Source of the DNA: Clostridiales bacterium
GTDB taxonomy: Bacteria > Bacillota > Clostridia > Saccharofermentanales > Saccharofermentanaceae
Direction of reading: 5' to 3'
DNA length: 64,000 bases
Assembly: GCA_017554745.1 (NCBI GenBank)
Contig: JAFZHS010000021.1
Coordinates: forward strand, 1 to 64,000
Each line of letters opens with the position of its first letter. Positions within the stretch are counted from its first letter, which is position 1. Shown one piece after another: positions 53,136-64,000 of the stretch. The translations under genes and the position numbers were made by a program. The notes below the pieces were generated by a model. It did not search any database, had not been told where the DNA came from, and was given only the letters and a program-made list of their open reading frames with translations.

Positions 53136-53170
53136 ATATCTCCACGCTCTTTTAAAGCGTTCACTACTAG

Positions 53171-53206
53171 ATTATACAACCCATTTTAGTGCGTTTCTGT
53201 GGCAAT
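53171..53206 (-). promoter_or_regulatory. Promoter of copy B, with ATTGCCACA element
   Basis: TATAAT at 53171-53176, and ATTGCCACA (53198-53206 on the minus strand) 21 bases upstream. No convincing -35 at the normal spacing. Confidence 0.5.
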
Positions 53207-53290
53207 TTTCAGGCTCACGGGCGTGCATTTGTCTGTAAAAAGCCCGCTATACCGGCTTCCCGGCTTTTCGGGACTCCCGAAAATGAGCAT

Positions 53291-53321
53291 AAAAACGCCG
53301 GAGGATATACCCCTCCGGCGT
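53291..53321 (-). terminator. Terminator of rpoBC
   Basis: ACGCCGGAGG pairs perfectly with CCTCCGGCGT around a 7-base loop on the minus strand and is followed by TTTTTATG. A separate TTTTCGGG-ACT-CCCGAAAA inverted repeat lies just beyond it at 53265-53283. Confidence 0.95.
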
Positions 53322-53373
53322 CATTATAAACTGTATAGGCCCTTGGTTGCTTTACATTTGCGGGACAAAAGAA

Positions 53374-56300
53374 TTACTTCTTGTCCTTAAGCACGTCAAC
53401 GTCGAGCTGTGAATCGAGGCGGTCCTGCTCGTCAAGGATCTCATTGCGGGCCTGGATCTGGTCGAGGTAATCGTTAGCGAACAGCTCTGTGTCGCCTTCG
53501 CCCTCACCATACTCGTGACCTGTGATGAGCTTGCTGTTTGCCTTGATAACAGGTACAGCTGTGATGTCGCTGTGAGCCTTGATACCGGTACCTGCAGGGA
53601 TGAGCGCACCGATGATGACGTTCTCCTTGATACCGATGAGCGGATCGACCTTGCCCTTGATAACTGCGTCTGTGAGAACTTTTGCAGTCTCCTGGAAGGA
53701 TGCGGCTGACATGAAGGAGTCAGAAGCGCTTGCGGCCTTAGCGATACCGAGGAGGATCGTCTTGCCTGAAGCGGGCTTCTTGCCCTGCTCTTCGCAGTCT
53801 CTGTTCCTGGAGATGAAGTTATACCAGTCAACAGTCGTGCCTGTCATGAAGCCTGTATCACCCGGATCGTCGATCTGGACTCTTCTCATCATCTGCTTTG
53901 TGATGATCTCGATGTGCTTATCGTTGATGTTTACACCACCACCTGTGTAGTAGACCTTTGTGATCTCGGAGATGATGTACTTCTGAACGGCACGGATATC
54001 CTTAACTCTGAGGATCTCCTTAGGATCGATCTTACCGTCGATGATCTGGTCGCCTGCTTCGATGACCTGACCGTCTGTAACGGTGAGTGTAGCGTGAGAA
54101 GGTACCTTGTACTCCATCTTCTCGATGGGGTTGCCCTTGATGTCCTTGATAGGCTCTACGCCCTCGTCGTACTTAGGTGTAACAACGATAGTCTTCTGCT
54201 TTGTCTTCTCGTTCTCAACGATCTTAACTTCGCCGGGAACAGAGGAGATGATTCCGTGACCCTTAGGATCTCTTGCTTCGAAGATCTCGGTAACACGGGG
54301 GAGACCCTGTGTGATATCTTCGCCGGAAGCAGCGATACCGCCGGAGTGGAACGTTCTCATCGTGAGCTGTGTACCAGGCTCACCGATTGACTGTGCAGCG
54401 ATGATACCGACTGCTTCGCCGACTGCAACAGGACGGCCTGTAGCAAGGTTGATACCGTAGCACTTGGAGCATACGCCTCTTCTGGAACGGCAGTCGAATA
54501 CTGATCTGATCTTGAGCTTGCCCAAGTCTTCGATCTGGTGTCTTGTAAGGATCTTGCCTGCAGCCTCAGCCTCAGCAACCTTAGCGGCTACCTTCCTGTC
54601 GCGCTCAGCAAGCTTCTCGGGTGTCTCAGCGCCCTTGATCTTGACGGAATCCTTAACAGCCTGTCTTGCCTCGTTAGCTGCCTGCTTAGCAAGCTCAACG
54701 GACTTGCAGATATCCTCTGCCTTGAGTGCGTCGATCAGCTCGTTCTTCTTAACGATGACCTCGCCAGTCTGGTAGTTGATGATATCCTCAGCTGCATAAC
54801 GGCCATAGAGACGGTCGTTAAGGGACTTGATGACATTGGACTTCTTGTTGGAGACTTCTGTGATCTCCTTGACCCATGTGAAGTCGTCAGTACCGCAGTC
54901 TTCCTCTGTAACAACAACTGCCTGTGCAACGTCAACGAGACGTCTTGTAAGGTATCCGGATTCAGCTGTCTTGAGAGCCGTATCGGAGAGGGCCTTACGG
55001 GCACCGTGTGATGAGATGAAGAACTCGAGCACGTTCATACCTTCACGGAGGTTGGACTTGATCGGGATCTCGATGGTGTTACCTGTCGTATCCTGCATGA
55101 GACCACGCATACCAGCGAGCTGCTTGATCTGGTTGTTGGAACCACGCGCGCCGGAGTCAGCCATCATTCTGATCGGGTTGTAGATGTCGAGGTTGTCCAT
55201 CAAAGCCTTGGTGATGTTATTTGTTGTCTCACCCCAGACCTTTGTAACCTCGTTGTGACGCTCTGCCTCTGTGAAGAATCCTTCTTCAGCAGCTTCGTTG
55301 ATCTCTTCAACTCTCTCGTCACCTTCAGCGATCATCTTATCCTTGATGTCAGGGATGATCATGTCTTCGATACCGATGGAGATACCGGAGATGGTGGAGA
55401 ATCTGTAACCCATAGCCTTAACGTCATCGAGGAATACTGTTGTTCTCTCGAGGCCGTGGATGGCGATGCACTTAGCGATGATCTTTTCGAGCTTCTTCTT
55501 ACCGAGAGCGAACTCGAACTTAACTTCCTTATCAGGATTCTCAGCCTTAGCAGCTGCAGCCTTTGCCTTCTGGTCAGCGAGGTGCTCGAAATCGATCTCA
55601 AGCTTCAAGTGGTTCTCAGGCTTTGTTCTGTCAACAAAACCCAAGTCCTGGGGAACGATCTGGTTGAAGATGAATCTTCCGAGTGTGGACTCAACAAGAC
55701 CTGTCTCAACCTTGCCGTTGATCTCTCTGGAGATGCGGACCTTGATCATGCTGTGGAGCGTGATCTGGTGCTCATCGTAAGCCATCTGTGCTTCGTCGAT
55801 GGATGAGAAGACCATGCCCTCACCCTTGTCGTTCTCTACTTCCATTGTGAGGTAGTAGCAGCCGAGGATCATATCCTGTGTAGGAACCGTAACCGGCTTA
55901 CCGTCCTGAGGCTTCAGGAGGTTGTTTGTAGAGAGCATGAGGAATCTGGCCTCTGCCTGAGCCTCTGCAGAAAGCGGTACGTGTACAGCCATCTGGTCAC
56001 CGTCGAAGTCTGCGTTAAAGCCTGTGCAGACGAGCGGATGGAGCTTGATGGCACGGCCTTCTACGAGTACAGGCTCGAATGCCTGGATAGAAAGTCTGTG
56101 GAGCGTAGGAGCACGGTTGAGGAGGACCGGATGATCTCTGATGATCTCTTCCAGGATATCCCAAACCTCAGGTACTCTTGCGTCTACCTGTCTTCTTGCT
56201 GTCTTGATATTGAGCTTGTCGTTGATCTCAACGAGCTTCTTGATTACGAAGGGCTTGAAGAGTTCTAATGCCATCTCCTTAGGGAGACCGCACTGATGCA

Positions 56301-57381
56301 TCTTAAGCTCAGGTCCGACGATGATAACGGAACGTCCGGAGTAGTCTACACGCTTACCGAGGAGGTTCTGTCTGAAACGGCCCTGCTTACCCTTGAGCAT
56401 GTCGGAAAGTGACTTGAGCTGTCTGTTGCTCGTAGCGGATGTGGAACCCTTAACAGGTGTGCCGTGACGTCCGTTGTCGATCAATGCGTCAACTGCTTCC
56501 TGAAGCATTCTCTTCTCGTTGCGAACGATAATCTCAGGTGCGCCGAGATCGAGGAGCTTCTTAAGACGGTTGTTTCTTCCGATAACTCTTCTGTAGAGGT
56601 CGTTAAGGTCTGATGTAGCATAACGGCCGCCGTCGAGAGGTACCATAGGACGGAGTTCCGGAGGAAGTACCGGAATAACGTCAAGGACCATCCACTCGGG
56701 CTTGTTGCCGGATGCCTTGAAAGCTTCAGCGATCTCAAGTCTCTTATTGATCTTGAGTCTCTTCTGTGTGCTTACTGAACCGACCTTCTCCTGCTGGAGC
56801 TGGTCGATGATCTCGTCGATGTTGATCTCGGATAAGAGGATCTTGATAGCCTCGGCACCCATCTTTGCAACGAAAGAATCCTTGCCGCACTTTTCTCTTA
56901 CGCTCTTAAACTGGTCTTCTGTGATGATGTCGTACTTGTTAAGACCGGTCTCTGTGATGTCACCGGGATCGATTACGATGTACTTTGAATAGTACAGAAC
57001 GCTCTCGAGCTGCTTAACTGTGAGGTCGAGCAGTGTGCCGATCTTAGAAGGCTGTGTCTTGAAGTACCAGATGTGTGATACGGGTGTTGCGAGCTGGATG
57101 TGTCCGAGTCTTTCACGGCGAACTGTGTTCTTTGTTACTTCGACTCCGCACTTGTCGCAGATCATGCCCTTAAATCTGATCTTCTTATACTTACCGCAGC
57201 GGCATTCCCAGGACTTTGTAGGTCCGAAGATCTTCTCGCAGAAGAGTCCGTCTACCTCAGGTCTCTGAGTACGATAGTTGATGGTCTCGGGCTTCTTGAC
57301 TTCGCCGTGTGACCAGCTCTTGATGACCTCGGGAGATGCAAGCTGGATGCTTATTTTTGTAAGATGATTTTGATCATTCAT
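53374..57381 (-). CDS. rpoC: DNA-directed RNA polymerase subunit beta'
   Basis: 1335 residues, ATG 57381, AAGGAG 13 bases upstream. Zinc-binding [20 protein letters not shown] near residue 60, the catalytic [15 protein letters not shown] near 455, a bridge-helix region with [22 protein letters not shown], the second zinc site [13 protein letters not shown], and [19 protein letters not shown]. The tail is acidic and Lys-rich, ending DVLKDKK. Last gene of the rpoBC unit, 18 bases after rpoB. Confidence 0.98.
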   Translation of the reverse strand: MNDQNHLTKISIQLASPEVIKSWSHGEVKKPETINYRTQRPEVDGLFCEKIFGPTKSWECRCGKYKKIRFKGMICDKCGVEVTKNTVRRERLGHIQLATPVSHIWYFKTQPSKIGTLLDLTVKQLESVLYYSKYIVIDPGDITETGLNKYDIITEDQFKSVREKCGKDSFVAKMGAEAIKILLSEINIDEIIDQLQQEKVGSVSTQKRLKINKRLEIAEAFKASGNKPEWMVLDVIPVLPPELRPMVPLDGGRYATSDLNDLYRRVIGRNNRLKKLLDLGAPEIIVRNEKRMLQEAVDALIDNGRHGTPVKGSTSATSNRQLKSLSDMLKGKQGRFRQNLLGKRVDYSGRSVIIVGPELKMHQCGLPKEMALELFKPFVIKKLVEINDKLNIKTARRQVDARVPEVWDILEEIIRDHPVLLNRAPTLHRLSIQAFEPVLVEGRAIKLHPLVCTGFNADFDGDQMAVHVPLSAEAQAEARFLMLSTNNLLKPQDGKPVTVPTQDMILGCYYLTMEVENDKGEGMVFSSIDEAQMAYDEHQITLHSMIKVRISREINGKVETGLVESTLGRFIFNQIVPQDLGFVDRTKPENHLKLEIDFEHLADQKAKAAAAKAENPDKEVKFEFALGKKKLEKIIAKCIAIHGLERTTVFLDDVKAMGYRFSTISGISIGIEDMIIPDIKDKMIAEGDERVEEINEAAEEGFFTEAERHNEVTKVWGETTNNITKALMDNLDIYNPIRMMADSGARGSNNQIKQLAGMRGLMQDTTGNTIEIPIKSNLREGMNVLEFFISSHGARKALSDTALKTAESGYLTRRLVDVAQAVVVTEEDCGTDDFTWVKEITEVSNKKSNVIKSLNDRLYGRYAAEDIINYQTGEVIVKKNELIDALKAEDICKSVELAKQAANEARQAVKDSVKIKGAETPEKLAERDRKVAAKVAEAEAAGKILTRHQIEDLGKLKIRSVFDCRSRRGVCSKCYGINLATGRPVAVGEAVGIIAAQSIGEPGTQLTMRTFHSGGIAASGEDITQGLPRVTEIFEARDPKGHGIISSVPGEVKIVENEKTKQKTIVVTPKYDEGVEPIKDIKGNPIEKMEYKVPSHATLTVTDGQVIEAGDQIIDGKIDPKEILRVKDIRAVQKYIISEITKVYYTGGGVNINDKHIEIITKQMMRRVQIDDPGDTGFMTGTTVDWYNFISRNRDCEEQGKKPASGKTILLGIAKAASASDSFMSAASFQETAKVLTDAVIKGKVDPLIGIKENVIIGALIPAGTGIKAHSDITAVPVIKANSKLITGHEYGEGEGDTELFANDYLDQIQARNEILDEQDRLDSQLDVDVLKDKK

Positions 57382-57399
57382 AACTGTCTTTTATCTCCT

Positions 57400-60300
57400 T
57401 TACATGTCACCGTCGTCATCACCGAATTCGTCGCCGAAGTCGCCGTCATCTTCCTTGATATTTCCGAGCTCGTCAGCTTCTACGAAGCCTTCGCTGAAGA
57501 TATCGGAAGGAGACTCTGCGTCTTCACCGTCGAGGGAGACTCTTGTTGTCTCATCCATTTCGCTGTATGTGTCGAAAGCCTGTCTGTTCTCGGCAACATA
57601 CTCTTTGTCGTCGGTGTATGTACGAACGTCCAATGCCAAAGCCTTCAACTCGTTAACAAGGACATTGAAGGACTCAGGGATACCCGGTTCAGGAATGTTC
57701 TTGCCGCGGATGATGGCGTCATATGTCTTTGAACGGCCTTCGATATCGTCGGACTTGACTGTGAGGATCTCCTGGAGAGTATGGGCAGCACCGTAAGCTT
57801 CGAGTGCCCAAACTTCCATCTCACCGAATCTCTGTCCGCCGAACTGGGCTTTACCGCCCAAAGGCTGCTGTGTAACGAGTGAGTAAGGTCCTGTGGATCT
57901 TGCGTGCATCTTGTCGTCAACAAGGTGGTGCAGCTTCATGTAGTACATGATTCCTACAGTTACTCTGTTCTCGAAAGGCTCACCTGTACGGCCGTCGTAA
58001 AGAACAGTCTTACCGTCCTTATCGATGCCTGCAAGCTCGAATGCATCAGCGATGTCGTTCTCGTTTGCACCGTCGAAAACAGGTGTAGCGATCTTCCAGT
58101 TAAGTGCCTTAGCAGCGCGGCCAAGGTGTACCTCAAGGAGCTGGCCGATGTTCATACGTGAAGGAACGCCGAGCGGGTTGAGGCAGATATCAAGTGTTGT
58201 ACCGTCAGGTAAGAAAGGCATATCCTCTTCAGGAAGTACTCTGGAGACAACACCCTTGTTTCCGTGACGTCCGGCCATCTTATCGCCGATGGAGAGCTTT
58301 CTCTTCTGAGCGACATAAACGCGGACTCTCTTGTCAACACCGTTCTTTAAGTTGCCGTTTGTCTCCTTTGTGGAAACAACAACGTCAACGACTACGCCGG
58401 AACCGCCGTGAGGAACACGCTTTGAAGTATCCTTAACTTCTCTTGCTCTCTCGTTGAAGATTGCCTTGTAAAGTCTCTCTTCAGCTGTCTGGTCTGTCTC
58501 GCCCTTAGGTGAGACCTTACCTACGAGGATGTCACCGTCCTTGACCTCGGCACCGATCATTACGATACCGTTCTCGTCAAGGTTAGAGAGAGCGTCGTCA
58601 GAAACGTTCGGAACTTCTCTTGTGATCTGCTCAGCACCGAGCTTTGTCTCACGTGCTTCGCACTCATGCTCTTCGATATGGATGGATGTATAAACATCAT
58701 CTCTTACGATTCTTTCATTTACGAGAACGGCGTCCTCGTAGTTATAACCTTCCCATGTGGTGAATCCGATGAGAACGTTACGTCCGAGAGCAAGCTCACC
58801 GTTGTCGGTAGCAGGACCGTCTGCGATGGTATCGCCGGCCTTTACCTTATCGCCGATAGCTACGATCGGGCGCTGGTTGATGCATGTGCTCTGGTTGGAT
58901 CTCTGGTACTTGGCGAGCATGTATGTATCTACTGTGCCCTCTGCTGTAGTAACTTCGATCTTGTCAGCTGCAACAAAGGATACGACACCGTCGTGAGCTG
59001 CAACGATGCAGACGCCGGAGTCCTTAGCTGCACGGTATTCCATACCTGTTCCGATGATAGGTGCCTCAGGCTTGATGAGAGGTACTGCCTGACGCTGCAT
59101 GTTGGATCCCATGAGGGCACGGTTAGCGTCATCGTTACCAAGGAACGGGATAAGTGATGTAGAAACGGATACGAGCTGCTTAGGAGATACGTCCATGTAG
59201 TCGACCTGCTCAGGGTCAAGCTGCAGGAACTGGTCTAAGTAACGGCATACGATCTTCTTGCCGATGAAACGGCCGTCCTCATCGATAGGCTCGTTAGCCT
59301 GTGCGATGTTGAACTCGTCCTCTTCGTCAGCGGACATGTAAACAACTTCGTCAGTAACTCTGAGGTTTTCCTTATCAAACTTTCTGTAAGGAGTCTCAAT
59401 GAAACCGTACTTGTTGATACGTGCATAAATAGCCAGGGACGTCATAAGACCGATGTTCTGACCTTCCGGTGTCTCGATCGTACACATACGTCCATAGTGT
59501 GTAGGGTTGATATCGCGGACTTCCATCGAAGCTCTCTCTCTTGAGATACCGCCGGGGCCCAAAGCTGAAAGTCTTCTCTTGTTCGTAAGCTCAGCTAACG
59601 GGTTGTTCTGGTCAGCGAATGCTGAGAGCTGTGATGATCCGAAGAACTCTCTGAATGCAGCAGACAAAGGTCTTGTGTTAACGAGGCTTGTAGCCGTAAC
59701 AACTTCGCCTTCCTTGCTGGAGATCTGGGAGATCCTGTCTCTTGTATTCTTTTCGACTCTCTGGATACCTGTGCGGAGCTGGTTCTGGAGGAGCTCGCCT
59801 ACAGACTTAACTCTACGGTTGCCCAAGTGGTCGATGTTGTCGATACGGCCGACGCCTCTGTGCAATCCGATGTAGTAAGAAACGAATGCATAGATATCGT
59901 CAACTGTGAGGTTTCTCGGCATAAGGTCTTCCTTGCGCTCAGCAAGAGCTGCCTCAAGTCTTGAAGCAACGTCTGTCTTGCCCTCGGCCTTGACCTGCTC
60001 GATGATCTCTCTCAAGATACCTGCTCTAACCTTCTCGTTGATGCCGGTCCTTGTGATATCGAACTTCTTGAATTCTGTCTTTGTGATGCTGTTAGCGATG
60101 AACTTCTCAGCGTCAACTCTGCCGTTGCCGATAACCTTGAGAGGTACATCCTCGAACTCATCCTCATCAGCTGCGCGTACGAGCTTTCTGGGGAAGATCT
60201 GGACAGACATAACGCCGGACTCTTCGATCTTTGCAGCGATCTCATCTGTGATGACAGTATTCTTCTTGCAGATGAGCTCACCGTCATCGGTAACGACATT

Positions 60301-61344
60301 TGCTGCCGTCTTGCTTCCGATGATTCTTGCGGAGAGCTCGAACTTCTTGTTGACCTTGTAGATACCTACTCTCTCGAGGTCATATCTCAAGGAATCGAAG
60401 TATGTCTTGTTAAGAATGTTCTTAGCATTGTCTACTGTGAAAGGCTCATTGTTGCGAACCTTCTTGAAGAACTCGGCAAAAGCTGCAGTCTGGGGATCAG
60501 CTGCATTCTTTGTCTCATCCTTCTCAAGTGTCATTCTGAGGCACTCTTCGTCACCGAACATCTCGATGATCTTCTCGTTGGTATCGAGACCCAAGCATCT
60601 CAGGAAGACTGAAAGTGAGATCTTGTGGGACTTATCTACGACGATGTAGATAAGGTTGTATTCGTCGGGGTCGTTGTTAGCATCGGGAGCGCCTGCAGCC
60701 TTAAGAGCTCTCTCCTTTGCATTAAGCTTGCTCTCCTTCTCATCCTCTTCGATAAGGATCCATGATCCTCTGTAAGGGATAAGCTCAGCGGAAAGGAGCC
60801 TGTTGCCCATCTTTGATCTCATCTCGCTGTAGTAAGCGCCGGGAGATCTTACGATCTGATTGATGACGACACGCTCAGCGCCGTTGACAATAAATGTACC
60901 CTGCTCAGTCATGATAGGGAAATTGCCTACGAAAGCTGTCTCATCAGTTACTGTTCCGTCAATCTTGTTGTGGAGTCTGAGCTGGATGCTCAAAGGAGCG
61001 GCATAGTTGCTGTCATTCTTCTTGCAGCTGTCAATAATAGCTGACTTGGTAAGCTTAACGGGAGTCTTAGGCTCCTTGCTCTTCTTACCCTTGCCTTCCT
61101 TCTCTTTGCCTGTGGGGTCACAGGGATTTTCCGAATCGAAAATCTTTCCGACAAAATAGACTTCGTACTTACCCTGATCATCAGTAATCGGCGATACTTC
61201 GTCGAAAATCTGCTGCATACCCTCGTCGATGAACCACTGATAGGACTGCTTCTGGTTCTCGATAAGGTTAGGCACCTCGATTACTTCTTTGATTTTGGAA
61301 TACGACTGTCGCTCTGTCTTGCCTTGTTTTACGGAATGGACCAT
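57400..61344 (-). CDS. rpoB: DNA-directed RNA polymerase subunit beta
   Basis: 1314 residues, longer than the usual 1180-1240. ATG 61344, GAGGTG 12 bases upstream. Rifampicin-region segments [29 protein letters not shown] are present with Asp, His-equivalent and Ser contacts, plus [39 protein letters not shown] and [19 protein letters not shown]. An Ala/Lys-rich insertion around residue 72-95 ([15 protein letters not shown]) adds length. The acidic end [17 protein letters not shown] is notable. Transcribed from the strong promoter directly upstream. Confidence 0.98.
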   Translation of the reverse strand: MVHSVKQGKTERQSYSKIKEVIEVPNLIENQKQSYQWFIDEGMQQIFDEVSPITDDQGKYEVYFVGKIFDSENPCDPTGKEKEGKGKKSKEPKTPVKLTKSAIIDSCKKNDSNYAAPLSIQLRLHNKIDGTVTDETAFVGNFPIMTEQGTFIVNGAERVVINQIVRSPGAYYSEMRSKMGNRLLSAELIPYRGSWILIEEDEKESKLNAKERALKAAGAPDANNDPDEYNLIYIVVDKSHKISLSVFLRCLGLDTNEKIIEMFGDEECLRMTLEKDETKNAADPQTAAFAEFFKKVRNNEPFTVDNAKNILNKTYFDSLRYDLERVGIYKVNKKFELSARIIGSKTAANVVTDDGELICKKNTVITDEIAAKIEESGVMSVQIFPRKLVRAADEDEFEDVPLKVIGNGRVDAEKFIANSITKTEFKKFDITRTGINEKVRAGILREIIEQVKAEGKTDVASRLEAALAERKEDLMPRNLTVDDIYAFVSYYIGLHRGVGRIDNIDHLGNRRVKSVGELLQNQLRTGIQRVEKNTRDRISQISSKEGEVVTATSLVNTRPLSAAFREFFGSSQLSAFADQNNPLAELTNKRRLSALGPGGISRERASMEVRDINPTHYGRMCTIETPEGQNIGLMTSLAIYARINKYGFIETPYRKFDKENLRVTDEVVYMSADEEDEFNIAQANEPIDEDGRFIGKKIVCRYLDQFLQLDPEQVDYMDVSPKQLVSVSTSLIPFLGNDDANRALMGSNMQRQAVPLIKPEAPIIGTGMEYRAAKDSGVCIVAAHDGVVSFVAADKIEVTTAEGTVDTYMLAKYQRSNQSTCINQRPIVAIGDKVKAGDTIADGPATDNGELALGRNVLIGFTTWEGYNYEDAVLVNERIVRDDVYTSIHIEEHECEARETKLGAEQITREVPNVSDDALSNLDENGIVMIGAEVKDGDILVGKVSPKGETDQTAEERLYKAIFNERAREVKDTSKRVPHGGSGVVVDVVVSTKETNGNLKNGVDKRVRVYVAQKRKLSIGDKMAGRHGNKGVVSRVLPEEDMPFLPDGTTLDICLNPLGVPSRMNIGQLLEVHLGRAAKALNWKIATPVFDGANENDIADAFELAGIDKDGKTVLYDGRTGEPFENRVTVGIMYYMKLHHLVDDKMHARSTGPYSLVTQQPLGGKAQFGGQRFGEMEVWALEAYGAAHTLQEILTVKSDDIEGRSKTYDAIIRGKNIPEPGIPESFNVLVNELKALALDVRTYTDDKEYVAENRQAFDTYSEMDETTRVSLDGEDAESPSDIFSEGFVEADELGNIKEDDGDFGDEFGDDDGDM

Positions 61345-61489
61345 TGTTAACGAATCACCTCACACAAAGCTTAAAAACACATGGTTTAAGCGGTTTCTTG
61401 GTTGAAAAGCATTTTTATTTACCATAAAAATTCTTTTCCGTCAAGAGAAATAGGCATAGTTGCCCAAACCCATTACGACGCAGTAAAGA

Positions 61490-61518
61490 ATTATATATAA
61501 GGTCACAACTTTTGTCAA
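61490..61518 (-). promoter_or_regulatory. Strong sigma-A promoter of rpoBC
   Basis: Perfect TTGACA (61513-61518) and TATAAT (61490-61495) with the ideal 17-base spacer, giving a leader of about 140 bases. I saw no clear attenuator in the leader. The 348-base gap 61345-61692 otherwise holds only this and the pyrG terminator. Confidence 0.92.
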
Positions 61519-61628
61519 CAACTTTTTTCGTGCATGGTTAGGCAAATGTGATTAATTGGGTTATCATGTGCCCTTAGCGTAATCGGGCAGCAGGCTTTTG
61601 CTTTTACCCAGATCACACAAGCTCCAAA

Positions 61629-61666
61629 CAAAAAGCAGGATAAAGCCCAAAGACCTTATCCCGCTT
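61629..61666 (-). terminator. Terminator of pyrG
   Basis: AGCGGGATAA pairs with TTATCCTGCT (one G-T) on the minus strand, followed by TTTTTG. Confidence 0.88.
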
Positions 61667-61692
61667 CAAAATGCCGGTTATATGTAAATATT

Positions 61693-63291
<1,599 letters not shown>

Positions 63292-63327
63292 TCATCATCT
63301 CTTTTCTTATAAATTCAAAATTATCCC

Positions 63328-63380
63328 TAAACAAAATTCTAAGTAATCCCCGAGGACCGTGCGGTCCAAGGGGGTTACTT
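63328..63380 (-). terminator. Terminator of the glutamine synthetase gene
   Basis: AAGTAACCCCC..GGACC-GCAC-GGTCC..GGGGATTACTT on the minus strand forms a long, nearly perfect hairpin, followed by AGAATTTTGTTT. It lies 25 bases after the stop. Confidence 0.85.
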
Positions 63381-63405
63381 AGGGTGGGTGGAATATGAGG
63401 ATCTG

Positions 63406-64000
63406 TTATTTTACGCTGAAGAGCAAGTCGCCGTAAGAAGGAAGCGGCCAGCATTCCTTGGAGACATAAGTCTCTGCCTCATCGGCTGCCTTGCGGACAT
63501 CGTTCATTGCCGTGATGACGTTGTCCTTGATAGAGAGGCTCTCTGCGATGATGTCAGACTCGCCGTTTGCAGAAGCGATAGCCTTCTCGAGATCGTTGGC
63601 TCCTGTGTAGACCTTGTCTGCGAGGTCAGAGAGCTTAGCGATGATGTCGCCTTCGTAAACACATGCTGCGGAAGGAGATACTGCCTTCTTGGCTGCAACT
63701 GCGCCAGCGAGCTTGTTTTCGTAGCACTCGATTGCAGGAAGGATCATTCTTCTGGACATTTCGAGCATCGTGTTAGCTTCGATGAGGACTGACTTGCTGT
63801 AGTTCTCGAGCATGATCTCGACTCTGGACTTGAGCTCTGCCTCTGTGAAGACCTTGTGGGATGTGAGCATCTTTACGTTCTTCTCGTCGAGGAGGTGAGG
63901 CATACAGTCGGGTGTTGTCTTGTAGTTGGACAAACCTCTTACCTCTGTAGCTTCCTTGACCCATGCATCGTCATAGCCGTTGCCGTTGAAGAGGATCCTC
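63406..64000 (-). CDS. glnN: Glutamine synthetase type III (partial, C-terminal end)
   Basis: 198 residues are visible; the frame runs off the right edge. FNGNGYDDAWVKEATEVRGLSNYKTTPDC at the edge is a GSIII signature region, followed by VEIMLENYSKSVLIEANTMLEMSRRMILPAIECYE and the ending RKAADEAETYVSKECWPLPSYGDLLF, which match GlnN-type GSIII C-termini. GSIII enzymes are about 700 residues, so over two thirds of the gene is outside. It makes glutamine from glutamate, ammonia and ATP, and could supply pyrG's nitrogen donor. Confidence 0.92.
   Translation of the reverse strand, partial: RILFNGNGYDDAWVKEATEVRGLSNYKTTPDCMPHLLDEKNVKMLTSHKVFTEAELKSRVEIMLENYSKSVLIEANTMLEMSRRMILPAIECYENKLAGAVAAKKAVSPSAACVYEGDIIAKLSDLADKVYTGANDLEKAIASANGESDIIAESLSIKDNVITAMNDVRKAADEAETYVSKECWPLPSYGDLLFSVK

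Noticed and set aside
53265..53283. TTTTCGGG-ACT-CCCGAAAA inverted repeat next to the rpoC terminator as a second terminator
   Set aside because: Three-base loop and no T tract after it; the hairpin at 53291-53321 is sufficient. It may still be a protein site, but I have no support.

Overview
The window looks like chromosome of an anaerobic Clostridia-type Bacillota, perhaps a gut or rumen Oscillospirales-like lineage; I cannot name a genus. The grounds are the ctsR-mcsA-mcsB-clpC operon with a CtsR box, a PPi-dependent phosphofructokinase, a type III glutamine synthetase, Hyd/Hyp maturation genes, fchA-folD, sigma-A promoters, and several TTG or GTG starts. Nearly all genes lie on the minus strand. 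The exceptions are the thiamine operon and two small membrane-protein genes. I saw no rRNA, tRNA, transposon, phage or CRISPR.

Layout, left to right. 1-8.1 kb: a phosphoglycerate kinase/triosephosphate isomerase fusion (cut by the left edge), a PlsC-type acyltransferase with a zinc ribbon, and the Clp stress operon; its McsB has lost recognisable active-site residues. 8.1-15.6 kb: a probable operon of GH25 lysozyme, a GGDEF protein with a GGDKF motif, a DUF308-like membrane protein, a metallo-beta-lactamase-fold hydrolase, a DUF1846 protein and a polytopic membrane protein. 15.7-19.4 kb: D-lyxose isomerase, a zinc-ribbon membrane protein and pfp. 19.5-23.7 kb (plus strand): TPP riboswitch, then thiW-thiM-thiE-thiD-thiC. 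This pathway makes HMP de novo with ThiC and apparently salvages the thiazole half through ThiW and ThiM.

24.2-35.5 kb is the most unusual part. It is one tightly packed, minus-strand operon of eleven genes: a NifH-like ATPase, a NifD/NifK-like pair, hypF, hypC, hypD, hypE, a TM1266-type small regulator, a second NifD/NifK-like pair, and hydF. It joins three metallocofactor toolkits: nitrogenase-like reductase, the HypCDEF Fe(CN)2CO assembly line, and the HydF [FeFe] scaffold. HypA, HypB, hydrogenase structural subunits, NifB and NifEN are absent here. I know of no characterised system with this composition. A leader upstream of the operon has mutually exclusive pairings, as in a riboswitch.

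35.7-53.2 kb: small membrane and zinc-ribbon proteins, a PstS-like binding protein, cysK, a two-component system with an FtsX-type ABC exporter, an acyl-CoA synthetase-like enzyme, an RlmD-type methyltransferase, fchA-folD, and two paralogous SH3-NlpC/P60 hydrolases whose promoters share an element. 53.3-64 kb: rpoC and rpoB, with a near-consensus promoter directly after pyrG and no rplL beside them, then pyrG and the C-terminal end of a type III glutamine synthetase that runs off the right edge.
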